Part shown: piece after piece, positions 7,709 through 15,313 of the stretch
How positions within the stretch are numbered: the first letter of the stretch is position 1
Layout: each line of letters begins with the position of its first letter
Assembly: GCA_014874425.1 (NCBI GenBank)
Contig: JACWAG010000313.1
Location: 1 to 21,559 of the forward strand
Direction of reading: 5' to 3'
DNA: 21,559 bases
DNA from: Syntrophaceae bacterium
GTDB lineage: Bacteria; Desulfobacterota; Desulfomonilia; Desulfomonilales; Desulfomonilaceae
Program-made: the position numbers and the translations under genes
Notes under the pieces: model-generated
Told to the model about the DNA's origin: nothing
Database searches by the model: none
The model's input: only the letters and a program-made list of their open reading frames with translations

Positions 7709-8212
7709 TCAGTATCTTATCGTGAATCGCCACTGACAAAATCTTTCAGGTGGATGTGGATCAAGAGGAGCGTGGACACACTCGACCCGTATTTTTGGAT
7801 CGATCACTTCGGCAAATCCTTCAAATTCTCCCCGGTGCATTTCCTTACATGCGTACTCGCCCACATTTCTTTTCAACCTGGAGGATTGGGTAGGGCAATT
7901 GGGAACAGAGATTAAGACTTCTCCATCTTTAGTTTCTATCTCATATTCCACAATTATCCTCCATGGGAAATATTCGAGCGCTTTGACAAATCCCTCCAGA
8001 CCCTTTTCTTTTACATCGAATCTGTCAACTATAGCCTTGGCCGCTATTCCGGCCACGCGCCGCCAGACTTTCTCATTTAGCCGGTTCGCTTCATCGGTCC
8101 CGTGATCTTGTTCTACAAATATGTACCAAAAAGAATCTACTACGCGGTAATGCCAAAAAAGAAAATCCAAATACTTTTCTGACTTCTCATTTTGCATCCA
8201 CTCCGGCGTCAT
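7709..8212 (-). CDS. conserved-looking hypothetical protein with four cysteines (possibly DUF6125-like)
   Basis: The protein has 167 residues and no signal peptide or membrane segment. The N-terminal half is helical and aromatic-rich (LDFLFWHYRVVDSFWYIFVE). The C-terminal half has four cysteines at 106, 122, 145 and 159, in the contexts VPNCPTQSSRLKR, EYACKEMHRGEFEGFA, RVECVHAPLDPHP and RFCQWRF. This pattern reminds me of uncharacterised proteins of anaerobes annotated as DUF6125, but I cannot verify that. The cysteines and nearby histidines could bind a metal or form an active site. Start choice: an upstream ATG (8239) has no binding site, whereas AAAGGAGA lies eight bases before the ATG at 8212. 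It appears to be the first gene of the three-gene minus-strand unit. Confidence 0.75.
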   Translation of the reverse strand: MTPEWMQNEKSEKYLDFLFWHYRVVDSFWYIFVEQDHGTDEANRLNEKVWRRVAGIAAKAIVDRFDVKEKGLEGFVKALEYFPWRIIVEYEIETKDGEVLISVPNCPTQSSRLKRNVGEYACKEMHRGEFEGFAEVIDPKIRVECVHAPLDPHPPERFCQWRFTIRY

Positions 8213-8250
8213 GTACAGATTCTCCTTTCGAGGATTCATGGTAGCACGAG

Positions 8251-8279
8251 ATTGTGGATCATGGTCAATAATAAGTCAA
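8251..8279 (-). promoter_or_regulatory. possible sigma-70 promoter for the 8212-5784 unit
   Basis: On the minus strand TTGACT (8274-8279) and CACAAT (8251-8256) are separated by 17 bases, matching the consensus at five and four of six positions. It lies 38 bases before the chosen start at 8212, a suitable distance. Confidence 0.35.
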
Positions 8280-8316
8280 CGTCGCGACTAAACTTCCAAC
8301 ACTAAAATTCCAGCGC

Positions 8317-8344
8317 TTTACAATCGGCCCTGGCATGGTAAGAT
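8317..8344 (+). promoter_or_regulatory. possible sigma-70 promoter for the secreted-protein gene
   Basis: TTTACA (8317-8322) and TAAGAT (8339-8344) are separated by 16 bases, 31 bases before the ATG at 8376. The spacing and boxes are acceptable but not strong. It sits in the divergent region facing the minus-strand unit. Confidence 0.35.
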
Positions 8345-8375
8345 TATGAGAGTTCCGACATAGAGGTGGTCACTA

Positions 8376-8732
8376 ATGCCAAAAATAATCCCTGTATTGA
8401 TAGCTTTTTTGATCCTGTTCTCCCAATGGCCGGTTCACGCCCAACAAACTGTAACGCTACCCGATGTATCCAAAATGAAATTGCTCACAACTCAGTGGTC
8501 AAGCCATGCTTCTGACATTCCCGGCAAACAGACAAGGATGGATTGCTATTCCACACCTGAGGGCCAAATAATTACGGTTTATTCGTACAAAAACAGATCG
8601 ATAGCGTTTAGCGTTCACTCAAACAGCGATGTTCAAAAGAGTTACAGGCTATTTATTGACCCCACAGGCAATCATCTGTTTCAGGAGATTAACCCTGGGC
8701 TCCACTGGGAGATCCCCAATTGGGCTCGATAG
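8376..8732 (+). CDS. small secreted protein of unknown function
   Basis: The protein has 118 residues with a clear Sec signal peptide: a lysine near the N-terminus, a hydrophobic core IPVLIAFLILFS, and a likely cleavage site after VHA (residue 22). The mature part, about 96 residues, is mixed polar with one cysteine (MDCYSTPEG) and predicted beta-type text (IITVYSYKNRSIAFSVHS, KSYRLFIDPTGNHLF). I recognise no family. AGAGGTGG precedes the ATG at a normal distance. It is upstream of hypA on the same strand, with 66 bases between, but there is no functional link I can name. The single cysteine excludes an internal disulfide, and there is no lipobox, so it is probably periplasmic. Confidence 0.7.
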   Translation: MPKIIPVLIAFLILFSQWPVHAQQTVTLPDVSKMKLLTTQWSSHASDIPGKQTRMDCYSTPEGQIITVYSYKNRSIAFSVHSNSDVQKSYRLFIDPTGNHLFQEINPGLHWEIPNWAR

Positions 8733-8798
8733 GTTTTTCCCCGATACTGCGCTGTTTGTATTTCAAAGATTAATCAATAAATATAGGACTAATGTCCA

Positions 8799-9143
8799 AT
8801 GCATGAGTTAGGGATAGTTCAAAGTATTCTTGATATAATTGAACAGCAGATGGAAATACATTCAGCGAAGCGTCTCGTACGCGTTGAACTCGAATTCGGC
8901 GCCATGACGGCTGTCATGCCCGACGCTATTGAATTCGCTTTCGGCGCTCTCACAAAAGATAGCCCTCTCGAGGGCGCTGGACTTTCAATTACCATCGTAC
9001 CGATTAAAGCTGTCTGTTTGGATTGCGGACATGAGCCTGTATTGGATACTTTTACTCCATTTTGTCCCGTCTGTTCTACTGGTATCCTGAGTATAGTCGG
9101 AGGCAAGGACGAAATGCGAATAGTGTCTATTGAAATTGAATAA
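8799..9143 (+). CDS. hypA: hydrogenase nickel incorporation protein HypA
   Basis: HypA is a zinc-containing metallochaperone that, with HypB, delivers nickel to [NiFe]-hydrogenase. The 114-residue product begins MHELGIVQSI, in which the N-terminal amine and His2 form the nickel site, and it has a conserved acidic Glu after it. The zinc site is complete with CLDC (C73, C76) and CPVC (C89, C92). The length matches the family (about 113-118). No hypB, other hyp genes or hydrogenase structural genes are in the window, so this copy is separated from the usual cluster. The Shine-Dalgarno sequence is weak (AGGACT about ten bases upstream). It is followed by the PfpI gene after 41 bases. Confidence 0.95.
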   Translation: MHELGIVQSILDIIEQQMEIHSAKRLVRVELEFGAMTAVMPDAIEFAFGALTKDSPLEGAGLSITIVPIKAVCLDCGHEPVLDTFTPFCPVCSTGILSIVGGKDEMRIVSIEIE

Positions 9144-9184
9144 TTCGTGGCAAGAACTGGCGCATTCAGGAAGCGGAGGCTGAC

Positions 9185-9706
9185 ATGATGTTGACAAACA
9201 AAAAGGCTGCCCTACTAGTTGAAGACATGTACAATGAACTTGAAGTTTGGGTCCCGTATTACCGGCTCAAAGAAGAAGGCGTTCAAGTTGTAGTTATAGG
9301 CTCCGGGACTGCTCTTACCTATGCCGGGAAATACGGTATTCCGATAACAGTTGACAAATCGGCAAAAGAGGTAAAAGTGGAGGATTTTGACGCGGTAATT
9401 ATCCCTGGCGGATATGCGCCGGACAAAATGCGGATCCATCCTGAGATGGTAAAACTTGTCAAAGACGCAGTTAATATGGGAAAAGTTGTCGCTTCAATTT
9501 GTCATGGCGGCTGGATGCTGGCCAGCGCAAATATAATCAGAGATAGGAGAGTGACTTCTTACATTGCTATAAAAGATGATTTGGTAAACGCGGGAGCTTT
9601 GTGGGAAGACTCAGAACTGGTTAAAGATGGAAATATTATCACATCCAGAAAACCCGATGACTTACCGGCGTTTTGTCGAAGCGTTATAGAGGCGCTTAGT
9701 AAATGA
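9185..9706 (+). CDS. PfpI/DJ-1 family protein (putative glyoxalase/deglycase or protease-like)
   Basis: The protein has 173 residues and the fold of the DJ-1/PfpI superfamily. Seen are VIIPGGYAPDKMR (71-83), the nucleophile elbow VASICHGGWML with the Cys-His pair C106-H107, and a C-terminal half with TSYIAIKDDLVNAGALW that matches PfpI-type proteins such as PH1704. The N-terminal acidic stretch reads EDMYNELEVWVPYYRLKEEG; by eye, the glutamate that usually polarises the nucleophile (E12 of PH1704) aligns with N17 here, with glutamates on either side, so this alignment needs care. Family members act as peptidases, glyoxalases or stress proteins; the substrate is not predictable. GCGGAGG precedes the ATG by five bases. 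The product is cytoplasmic. Confidence 0.88.
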   Translation: MMLTNKKAALLVEDMYNELEVWVPYYRLKEEGVQVVVIGSGTALTYAGKYGIPITVDKSAKEVKVEDFDAVIIPGGYAPDKMRIHPEMVKLVKDAVNMGKVVASICHGGWMLASANIIRDRRVTSYIAIKDDLVNAGALWEDSELVKDGNIITSRKPDDLPAFCRSVIEALSK

Positions 9707-9742
9707 TGATTCTCAATTTCTTGGGTAACTGACGGGAAGTCA

Positions 9743-11092
9743 GTGTTGAAAAGCTCCATGACGGAAAAGTCATTTTCATATATGTCTGTTTTGCCCGACG
9801 GAATAAGGCCGACTCGAGTTGCTGTCGACTTACATTCTGGGAACATTGAATCGCTGGTTCCGGAATCCGGACCTATAGAACAGTCATGCCTACTTTTCCC
9901 TGGTTTTGTGGACATCCATGTCCATGCTAGAGAGTTTCCGAAACCGTCGAATGAAGACAACTACCTGATCAAAAAGTGGGAATCGATCTGCAAAAAGGAA
10001 GTGTTCGCCTCCGCTGGGGATTCTGCTATAAATGGTGGTGTTACCTGCTTCGCCGCAATGCCTAACGACCTAACCCCGCCAGACAACAAGACTATTTATG
10101 ATCAGAAACGGCTGTTGGGGGCGGAATCTAGATGCCCAGTAATCCTATTCGCCGCCGTCACGGAACATTCCGAACCTTGGGCCGACTTGCCCTACAAGTT
10201 GTATTTAGACTCACATCCAAACCAGGTGACTTTCTCGAACTGGCGCAAAGTGGAAGATGCTTTGAGCCGCTATAAAGGACACAGGCTTTTTTTTCACGCG
10301 GAAGACCCTGAGATACTCAGAAAAAACGAAGGTCAATCCGAACATTGGAAAAGGCGCCCCCCGGAAGCCGAGGTTCGAGCTGTAGCAAAAATTCTGAATT
10401 TGACTCACCGATATCATCTTGTCACCCACATATGTCACGTTTCCACAGAAGGCGCTGTAAGCCTCATAGCAGACTACAATGAAACAGCTTCAACAAAAGT
10501 CACTTGCGAGGTTACGCCGCATCACCTTTTCTTTAGTATCGATGAGAACGGATATCTAGCCAAAGGTTGTAGGACTGATATACCCGGCTTTCTTCTTAAT
10601 TGCAATCCGCCGCTAAGGTCGGAACATGACAGACAGATGATGATAGGCGCTCTGCGATCGGGTTTGATTCAAACGCTGTCGTCTGACCACGCTCCTCATT
10701 CTCTGGCAGAGAAGAAGTTTGGCGTTTCAGGCATGCCCCATCTCGACACACTTGGTCCCTTCGTTGGATGGCTTATCAAAGATTGCGGTTTTGATCCCAT
10801 GCTAATAGCCAAAGTTCTTTCCGAAGAGCCCTGCAGGATCATGGAGTTGAATATGAATAAGAAATTTGGTCGCATACAGAAGGGGTACGGGGCATCTTTC
10901 ACTATAATGGATCTTGGTAAGACAACGGAAGTAGGTCGTGCAGACGGCCGTGCGCCAAACCGAAGACTTTTCACCCGCTGCGGTTGGTCACCTTTTGAGT
11001 ATACATCTTTACCAGCCTACGTCAGGTCTACCGTAATTAATGGTGTCACGTTCAATTGCGGTCAATCGCGTTGCCGGCAGGATTTAGACTAA
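9743..11092 (+). CDS. pyrC: dihydroorotase, CAD-like type
   Basis: The enzyme interconverts N-carbamoyl-L-aspartate and dihydroorotate, the third step of pyrimidine synthesis. The 449-residue amidohydrolase has the metal ligands in FVDIHVHAREF (H59, H61), FFHAEDPEI (H185), THICHVSTEGAV (C231, H232), and SSDHAPH (D315). YKLYLDSHP at 151-159 resembles the CAD dihydroorotase text KLYLNET, so K152 is the probable carbamylated lysine. Further blocks shared with CAD are TCEVTPHHLFFS and the C-terminal GWSPFEYTSLPAYVRSTVINGV. The start is GTG with GGGAAG upstream; an ATG six codons later (9758) is possible. It is followed by pyrB and pyrI, which supports a pyrimidine role over allantoinase or hydantoinase. 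Confidence 0.88.
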   Translation: MLKSSMTEKSFSYMSVLPDGIRPTRVAVDLHSGNIESLVPESGPIEQSCLLFPGFVDIHVHAREFPKPSNEDNYLIKKWESICKKEVFASAGDSAINGGVTCFAAMPNDLTPPDNKTIYDQKRLLGAESRCPVILFAAVTEHSEPWADLPYKLYLDSHPNQVTFSNWRKVEDALSRYKGHRLFFHAEDPEILRKNEGQSEHWKRRPPEAEVRAVAKILNLTHRYHLVTHICHVSTEGAVSLIADYNETASTKVTCEVTPHHLFFSIDENGYLAKGCRTDIPGFLLNCNPPLRSEHDRQMMIGALRSGLIQTLSSDHAPHSLAEKKFGVSGMPHLDTLGPFVGWLIKDCGFDPMLIAKVLSEEPCRIMELNMNKKFGRIQKGYGASFTIMDLGKTTEVGRADGRAPNRRLFTRCGWSPFEYTSLPAYVRSTVINGVTFNCGQSRCRQDLD

Positions 11093-11123
11093 TGTTGCGC
11101 ATTGGGGAATCAAGGTGAGCATT

Positions 11124-12062
11124 ATGAACTTTCAAGGTCGCGACATCATTTCTATGAATGATCTGACTCGCGAAGAAATTAATTACATTCTGTCCAGGGT
11201 ACCAGAGGTTCAGAATCATCCTAATAAAGCCTCGCTATGCAATGACAAAGTTTCAGCGATGCTTTTTTTTGAGCCTTCCACAAGGACCCGTACGTCGTTT
11301 GAAGTCGCAATGCGGAATCTTGGAGGCAAAATAGGTGGATTTTATGACGCAAACATTACTTCTGTGGTTAAAGAAGAATCTCTATGGGACACTGTCAAGA
11401 TGCACGACGGGTACGGATTTGACGTAATAGTCATACGACACCCTCTTAAAGGCGCCGCAAGGGTTGCGGCCGAAGCCGCTGACATTCCTGTTATCAATGC
11501 TGGGGATGGTCCAAACCAACATCCGACCCAGACTTTGCTGGACCTATATTCGATACGAGAAACGCAAGGGCGTCTGGATGGCATCTCGATCGCAATGGTC
11601 GGCGACCTCGCTAATGGAAGAACAGTTCATTCTTTAACAGAGGCGCTTTTAAAGTACGAAAATTGTCGGCTCATATTTATATCCCCAAGGGACCTCGCCA
11701 TGCCGCGCTCAATAATTGACAAATGCGCCAGGGCATCCATAGACAGAGGGGTTACGTTTGTTGAGGCAGGGCGAATCGAAGACCACATAGGTCAAGTGGA
11801 TGTTCTTTATATGACAAGGATTCAGATGGAGAGGCTTCAAGAACGCGCATTGGCAGAGAAATTCCGAAGCATATACCGGTTGGAAGCCGGTATGCTGAGC
11901 GATGCCAAACCCAACATGAAGATAATGCATCCTTTACCGCGCGTTACGGAAATTGCGCAGGATGTCGATGAAACTCCATACGCCTATTATTTTCAACAGG
12001 CAAGAAATGGTCTACTGGTTCGTGAAACATTACTAGCGCTTATTCTTGGAGCCATAACATGA
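11124..12062 (+). CDS. pyrB: aspartate carbamoyltransferase, catalytic subunit
   Basis: PyrB condenses carbamoyl phosphate with aspartate to carbamoyl aspartate. The product of about 312 residues shows the carbamoyl phosphate loop FFEPSTRTRTSFEVAM, the HPTQTLLDLYSI block, VGDLANGRTVHSL in the aspartate domain, and MHPLPRVTEI near the C-terminus, with the usual end LVRETLLALILG. I start at the ATG giving MNFQGRDI because AAGGTGAG lies five bases upstream; the GTG three codons before it lies inside that site. The last bases overlap the pyrI start (ATGA). With the regulatory subunit next to it, the enzyme is probably the allosteric PyrB6-PyrI6 form. Confidence 0.97.
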   Translation: MNFQGRDIISMNDLTREEINYILSRVPEVQNHPNKASLCNDKVSAMLFFEPSTRTRTSFEVAMRNLGGKIGGFYDANITSVVKEESLWDTVKMHDGYGFDVIVIRHPLKGAARVAAEAADIPVINAGDGPNQHPTQTLLDLYSIRETQGRLDGISIAMVGDLANGRTVHSLTEALLKYENCRLIFISPRDLAMPRSIIDKCARASIDRGVTFVEAGRIEDHIGQVDVLYMTRIQMERLQERALAEKFRSIYRLEAGMLSDAKPNMKIMHPLPRVTEIAQDVDETPYAYYFQQARNGLLVRETLLALILGAIT

Positions 12063-12535
12063 AAGATAGACCAATCACAATCGCAAAAATTGACTCCGGG
12101 ATTGTCATAGACCATATTCCGGCAGGCAAGGCTTTTCTTATTTCTCAGGTGCTGGGATTGAATGCCCTAGCCAGAAAAACGGGTGACATTATAGCAATTG
12201 GTATAAATTTCGAATCTCAATCCCTGAACAAAAAGGATATCATCAAAGTCGAAAACTTGAGCTTAACTCGAAACATGCTGAACGTTGTGGCGTTGATAGC
12301 GCCGATGGCTACTGTAACACGAATTGAAAATGGGAAGGTTACCGAAAAACACAAAGTAGATGTCCCCGATTCTGTGGGTGACATTGTCGTGTGTCCTGAC
12401 CGTTTCTGTATAACCAACCACGAACAGGTGCCATGCAAATTTGTAATCGTAGGGAAAGACCCTTTAACAATGAGGTGTCACTACTGCGAAACCGAATTCT
12501 TTGGGCCGCTAATAAAGTATAAAGAAAAGAACTAG
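12059..12535 (+). CDS. pyrI: aspartate carbamoyltransferase, regulatory subunit
   Basis: PyrI binds nucleotides (ATP, CTP, UTP) in its N-terminal domain and contacts PyrB through a C-terminal zinc domain. The 158-residue product has the N-terminal allosteric domain with KIDSGIVIDHIPAGKA and ALIAPMATVTRIENGKV. The four zinc cysteines are present as CPDRFC and CHYC (E. coli C109, C114, C138, C141). The ATG overlaps the pyrB stop, so the two subunits are probably translated in a coupled way. A strong terminator follows 22 bases after the stop. Confidence 0.97.
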   Translation: MKDRPITIAKIDSGIVIDHIPAGKAFLISQVLGLNALARKTGDIIAIGINFESQSLNKKDIIKVENLSLTRNMLNVVALIAPMATVTRIENGKVTEKHKVDVPDSVGDIVVCPDRFCITNHEQVPCKFVIVGKDPLTMRCHYCETEFFGPLIKYKEKN

Positions 12536-12557
12536 TAGCGATTGTTTCGATCAAAAC

Positions 12558-12590
12558 AAAAAGGCGGCCGGATAATCCGGCCGCCTTTTT
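12558..12590. terminator. bidirectional rho-independent terminator
   Basis: The stem GGCGGCCGG / CCGGCCGCC closes over ATAAT and can extend at both ends through AAAAA and TTTTT, so the element is symmetric on both strands. It lies between convergent pyrI (ending 12535) and groEL (ending 12617) and serves both. Confidence 0.95.
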
Positions 12591-12616
12591 CACTTTCCGT
12601 TGAGACGGAAAATTGA

Positions 12617-14248
12617 CTAGTACATGCCACCCGGAGGCATACCACCACCCGGCATTGCGGGCGCTTCTTTTTCCTTCGGCTTCTCTGCGATCATTACTTC
12701 AGTGGTCAGCATCAAGCCAGCCACGGAGGCTGCATTTTGCAGGGCGAGTCTTGTAACCTTGGTAGGGTCAATAATGCCATTCTCAAGAAGATCTTCGTAA
12801 ACTTCTTTATAGGCGTTGAACCCGAATGCGCCTTCTTTATGCTTGATCTTGTCCACAACTATGGACCCGTCATGGCCGGCATTCACAGCGATCTGCCTGA
12901 TCGGCTCTTCAAGGGACCTTAGCACTATCTTGGCGCCGACTTTTTCATCACCTTCCAGCTTCAGGTCGGTAATGGACTGGAGACATCTCAGATAAGCTAC
13001 GCCGCCACCAGGGACTATGCCCTCTTCCACCGCTGCTCGGGTAGCGTTCAGGGCGTCTTCAACGCGGGCCTTCTTTTCCTTCATTTCGGTCTCGGTCGCA
13101 GCGCCTACATTGATAACCGCCACGCCACCGACCAACTTGGCCAGACGCTCTTGGAGTTTTTCACGGTCATAATCTGAAGTTGTTTCGTCGATCTGGGTAC
13201 GAATCTGTCGAACTCGACCTTCAATCTTTTCCTTCGCTCCCGCTCCATCAACTATGGTAGTGTTATCCTTGTCAATGGTCACTCTTTTGCAACGACCGAG
13301 GTCATTCAGGCTAATGTTTTCAAGCTTCAGCCCCAGGTCTTCGGAAATGACCTGACCACCGGTTAGTATCGCTATGTCTTCAAGCATGGCCTTTCTGCGG
13401 TCACCAAAGCCAGGTGCCTTTACCGCGCATGCGGTAAGTGTACCACGCAGTTTGTTGACGACGAGAGTGGCCAGGGCCTCTCCTTCAACATCTTCTGCAA
13501 CTATCAAAAGAGGACGACCCATCTTGGCGACCTGCTCCAGCAACGGGAGCATGTCACGCATATTCGAGATCTTTTTCTCATTGATCAGAATGTAAGGCTC
13601 ATCCAGGACAACTTCCATTCTCTCAGGATCGCTAACGAAGTACGGAGACAGGTAACCGCGATCAAACTGCATGCCTTCGACTACATCCAGAGAGGTTTCC
13701 ATCGCCTTGGCTTCTTCTACGGTAATGACACCCTCTTTGCCGACTTTTTCCATAGCCTCGGCTATGATGTTTCCGATCGTCGGATCATTATTGGCAGAGA
13801 TTGTTCCTACCTGAGCGATCTCTTTCTTATCCTTGGTTGGTTTGGACAGTTTCTTGAGATTGGTTACAACAGCTTCAACTGCAAAGTCGATTCCTCTCTT
13901 GAGGTCCATCGGGGAAGCGCCAGCCGCAACCATCTTGATGCCTTCGCGATAAATAGCCTGCGCCAAAACCGTAGCTGTTGTAGTTCCATCACCTGCGACA
14001 TCGGAAGTTTTGGAAGCCACTTCTTTCAACATCTGAGCGCCCAGGTTTTCGAACTTGTCTTCAAGCTCGATTTCCTTGGCGACGGTGACACCATCTTTGG
14101 TTACAGTGGGAGCGCCCCATGATTTTTCCAGAATGGCGTTTCTTCCCTTGGGGCCAAGAGTTGATTTCACGGCATCCGCCATGATGTTAACGCCCTTGAG
14201 GATTTTATCTCTAGCTTGCTGTTCAAAAAGAATTATCTTCGCGGCCAT
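12617..14248 (-). CDS. groEL: chaperonin GroEL (60 kDa)
   Basis: GroEL forms the double-ring ATP-dependent folding chamber with GroES. The 543-residue product is full length and starts MAAKIILFEQQARDKIL. Seen are VKSTLGPKGRNAILEKSWG, the nucleotide motif GDGTTTATVLA, the block EEGIVPGGGVAYLRCL, and the flexible Gly-Met tail ending GGGMPPGGMY. AAGGAG lies seven bases before the ATG. It is the second gene of groES-groEL, with 71 bases between, and presumably shares the CIRCE-controlled promoter in front of groES. It ends at the symmetric terminator at 12558-12590. Confidence 0.99.
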   Translation of the reverse strand: MAAKIILFEQQARDKILKGVNIMADAVKSTLGPKGRNAILEKSWGAPTVTKDGVTVAKEIELEDKFENLGAQMLKEVASKTSDVAGDGTTTATVLAQAIYREGIKMVAAGASPMDLKRGIDFAVEAVVTNLKKLSKPTKDKKEIAQVGTISANNDPTIGNIIAEAMEKVGKEGVITVEEAKAMETSLDVVEGMQFDRGYLSPYFVSDPERMEVVLDEPYILINEKKISNMRDMLPLLEQVAKMGRPLLIVAEDVEGEALATLVVNKLRGTLTACAVKAPGFGDRRKAMLEDIAILTGGQVISEDLGLKLENISLNDLGRCKRVTIDKDNTTIVDGAGAKEKIEGRVRQIRTQIDETTSDYDREKLQERLAKLVGGVAVINVGAATETEMKEKKARVEDALNATRAAVEEGIVPGGGVAYLRCLQSITDLKLEGDEKVGAKIVLRSLEEPIRQIAVNAGHDGSIVVDKIKHKEGAFGFNAYKEVYEDLLENGIIDPTKVTRLALQNAASVAGLMLTTEVMIAEKPKEKEAPAMPGGGMPPGGMY

Positions 14249-14319
14249 ATAATCACTCCTTAGAATTATTTATGTTTCTCTAAAAATTTTGTAATGATAG
14301 GTTTTTTCGAGTAAACGAA

Positions 14320-14610
14320 TTATGACTCGACGAGCCCCAGGATGTCGTCTTCACGCATTATCAGATATTCTACGCCATCGACTTTGATTTCAGATCCGGA
14401 ATACTTGCCGAACAGTATTGTGTCGCCTTCTTTGAGTTCTAGAGGAATCAGTTTGCCGTCTTCGGTCTTCTTGCCCTTACCCACGGCGATGATTTTGCCT
14501 TGCTGCGGTTTTTCCTTGGCGGAGTCAGGCAGGATTATACCGCCTTTGGTGACTTCCTCTGATTCCACCCTCTCGACAAGGATTCGATCATAAAGAGGAC
14601 GAAATTTCAT
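14320..14610 (-). CDS. groES: co-chaperonin GroES (10 kDa)
   Basis: GroES caps the GroEL ring. The 96-residue product has the standard N-terminus MKFRPLYDRILVERVE, the mobile-loop region EEVTKGGIILPDSAKEKP, and the C-terminal block LIMREDDILGLVE. GGAGG lies seven bases before the ATG. It is first in the groES-groEL operon, with a CIRCE operator about 60-85 bases upstream. Confidence 0.99.
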   Translation of the reverse strand: MKFRPLYDRILVERVESEEVTKGGIILPDSAKEKPQQGKIIAVGKGKKTEDGKLIPLELKEGDTILFGKYSGSEIKVDGVEYLIMREDDILGLVES

Positions 14611-14669
14611 GATATAACCTCCAAATGCTTTCTTTTTAGTATAGAACTGTTTGGAGCGCTAGACGCTTG

Positions 14670-14696
14670 TTAGCACTCACTACATATGAGTGCCAA
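14670..14696 (-). promoter_or_regulatory. CIRCE operator (HrcA binding site) of groES-groEL
   Basis: The minus strand reads TTGGCACTC, nine spacer bases, GAGTGCTAA, which differs from the CIRCE consensus TTAGCACTC-N9-GAGTGCTAA by one base. HrcA represses chaperonin genes by binding this element in many bacteria. A TTGACA on the minus strand at 14710-14715 may be the -35 box of the promoter; I could not assign a convincing -10 box. The operator is also 54 bases upstream of the divergent NUDIX gene. Confidence 0.93.
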
Positions 14697-14749
14697 TCAT
14701 CGATCAGTTTGTCAACCCCTTCATCAACAAAATTTAGAGAAAGGCAAAA

Positions 14750-15199
14750 ATGAAAACGGAATTGATATGCCCCAGATGCGGTTTCGTAATGGCCACTTAC
14801 AAAAACCCGTTGCCCACAGTCGATATAGTCATAAAAAATCAAGGCGGGATAGTCCTCATTAGCAGAAAGAACGCTCCCTTTGGTTGGGCATTACCAGGAG
14901 GATTCGTCGATTATGGAGAATCCGTGGAAGAGGCTGCCTCCAGAGAAGCTAAAGAGGAAACATCTCTTGACATACATAATTTGAAATTGCTGGGAGTTTA
15001 TTCCTCACGGAACAGAGATCCCAGACACCACACCATTTCTACTGTATTCTCAGCACAAAGTGATGGTGTTCCATACGCCGGAGACGATGCGGCGAAAGTT
15101 CAAGTCTTTCAAAAAGACAATCTGCCAAAAGACCTGGCTTTCGATCATGCGGAGGTTATTGAAGACTTTTTTCGATCATGCTCGGATTCTCGCTCGTGA
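14750..15199 (+). CDS. NUDIX hydrolase with an N-terminal zinc-ribbon remnant
   Basis: The 149-residue protein has a full NUDIX box, GGFVDYGESVEEAASREAKEET (50-71), with the REAKEE core (65-70) that binds the divalent metal; the usual glycine after EE is replaced by threonine-serine. The start MKTELICPRCGFVMATYKNP carries one CPRC pair and the YKNPLPTVD text typical of ADP-ribose/NADH pyrophosphatase-like members, but a second Cys pair is missing, so a complete zinc ribbon is unlikely. The substrate could be ADP-ribose or an oxidised nucleotide. GAAAGG precedes the ATG. The gene is divergent from groES and shares its regulatory region. Confidence 0.9.
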   Translation: MKTELICPRCGFVMATYKNPLPTVDIVIKNQGGIVLISRKNAPFGWALPGGFVDYGESVEEAASREAKEETSLDIHNLKLLGVYSSRNRDPRHHTISTVFSAQSDGVPYAGDDAAKVQVFQKDNLPKDLAFDHAEVIEDFFRSCSDSRS

Positions 15200-15313
15200 T
15201 ACTATTTTTGAGATAATTTGGATCAAGTCTTTACACTTCCTTTACGCTTCGGAGTTGCAAGATTGTTAATCACTGTCTAATATCTCGGTATTGTAACTAT
15301 TAGGAGTCACTTA

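Noticed and set aside
9559..9960. 133-codon minus-strand frame across the PfpI/pyrC junction
   Set aside because: It overlaps two well-supported genes on the other strand and shows no recognisable domain.
15208..15226. TTGA-N11-TCAA dyad upstream of ahbC, considered as an FNR/CRP-type site
   Set aside because: The spacing does not fit FNR (TTGAT-N4-ATCAA) or CRP, and the arms are only four to five bases.
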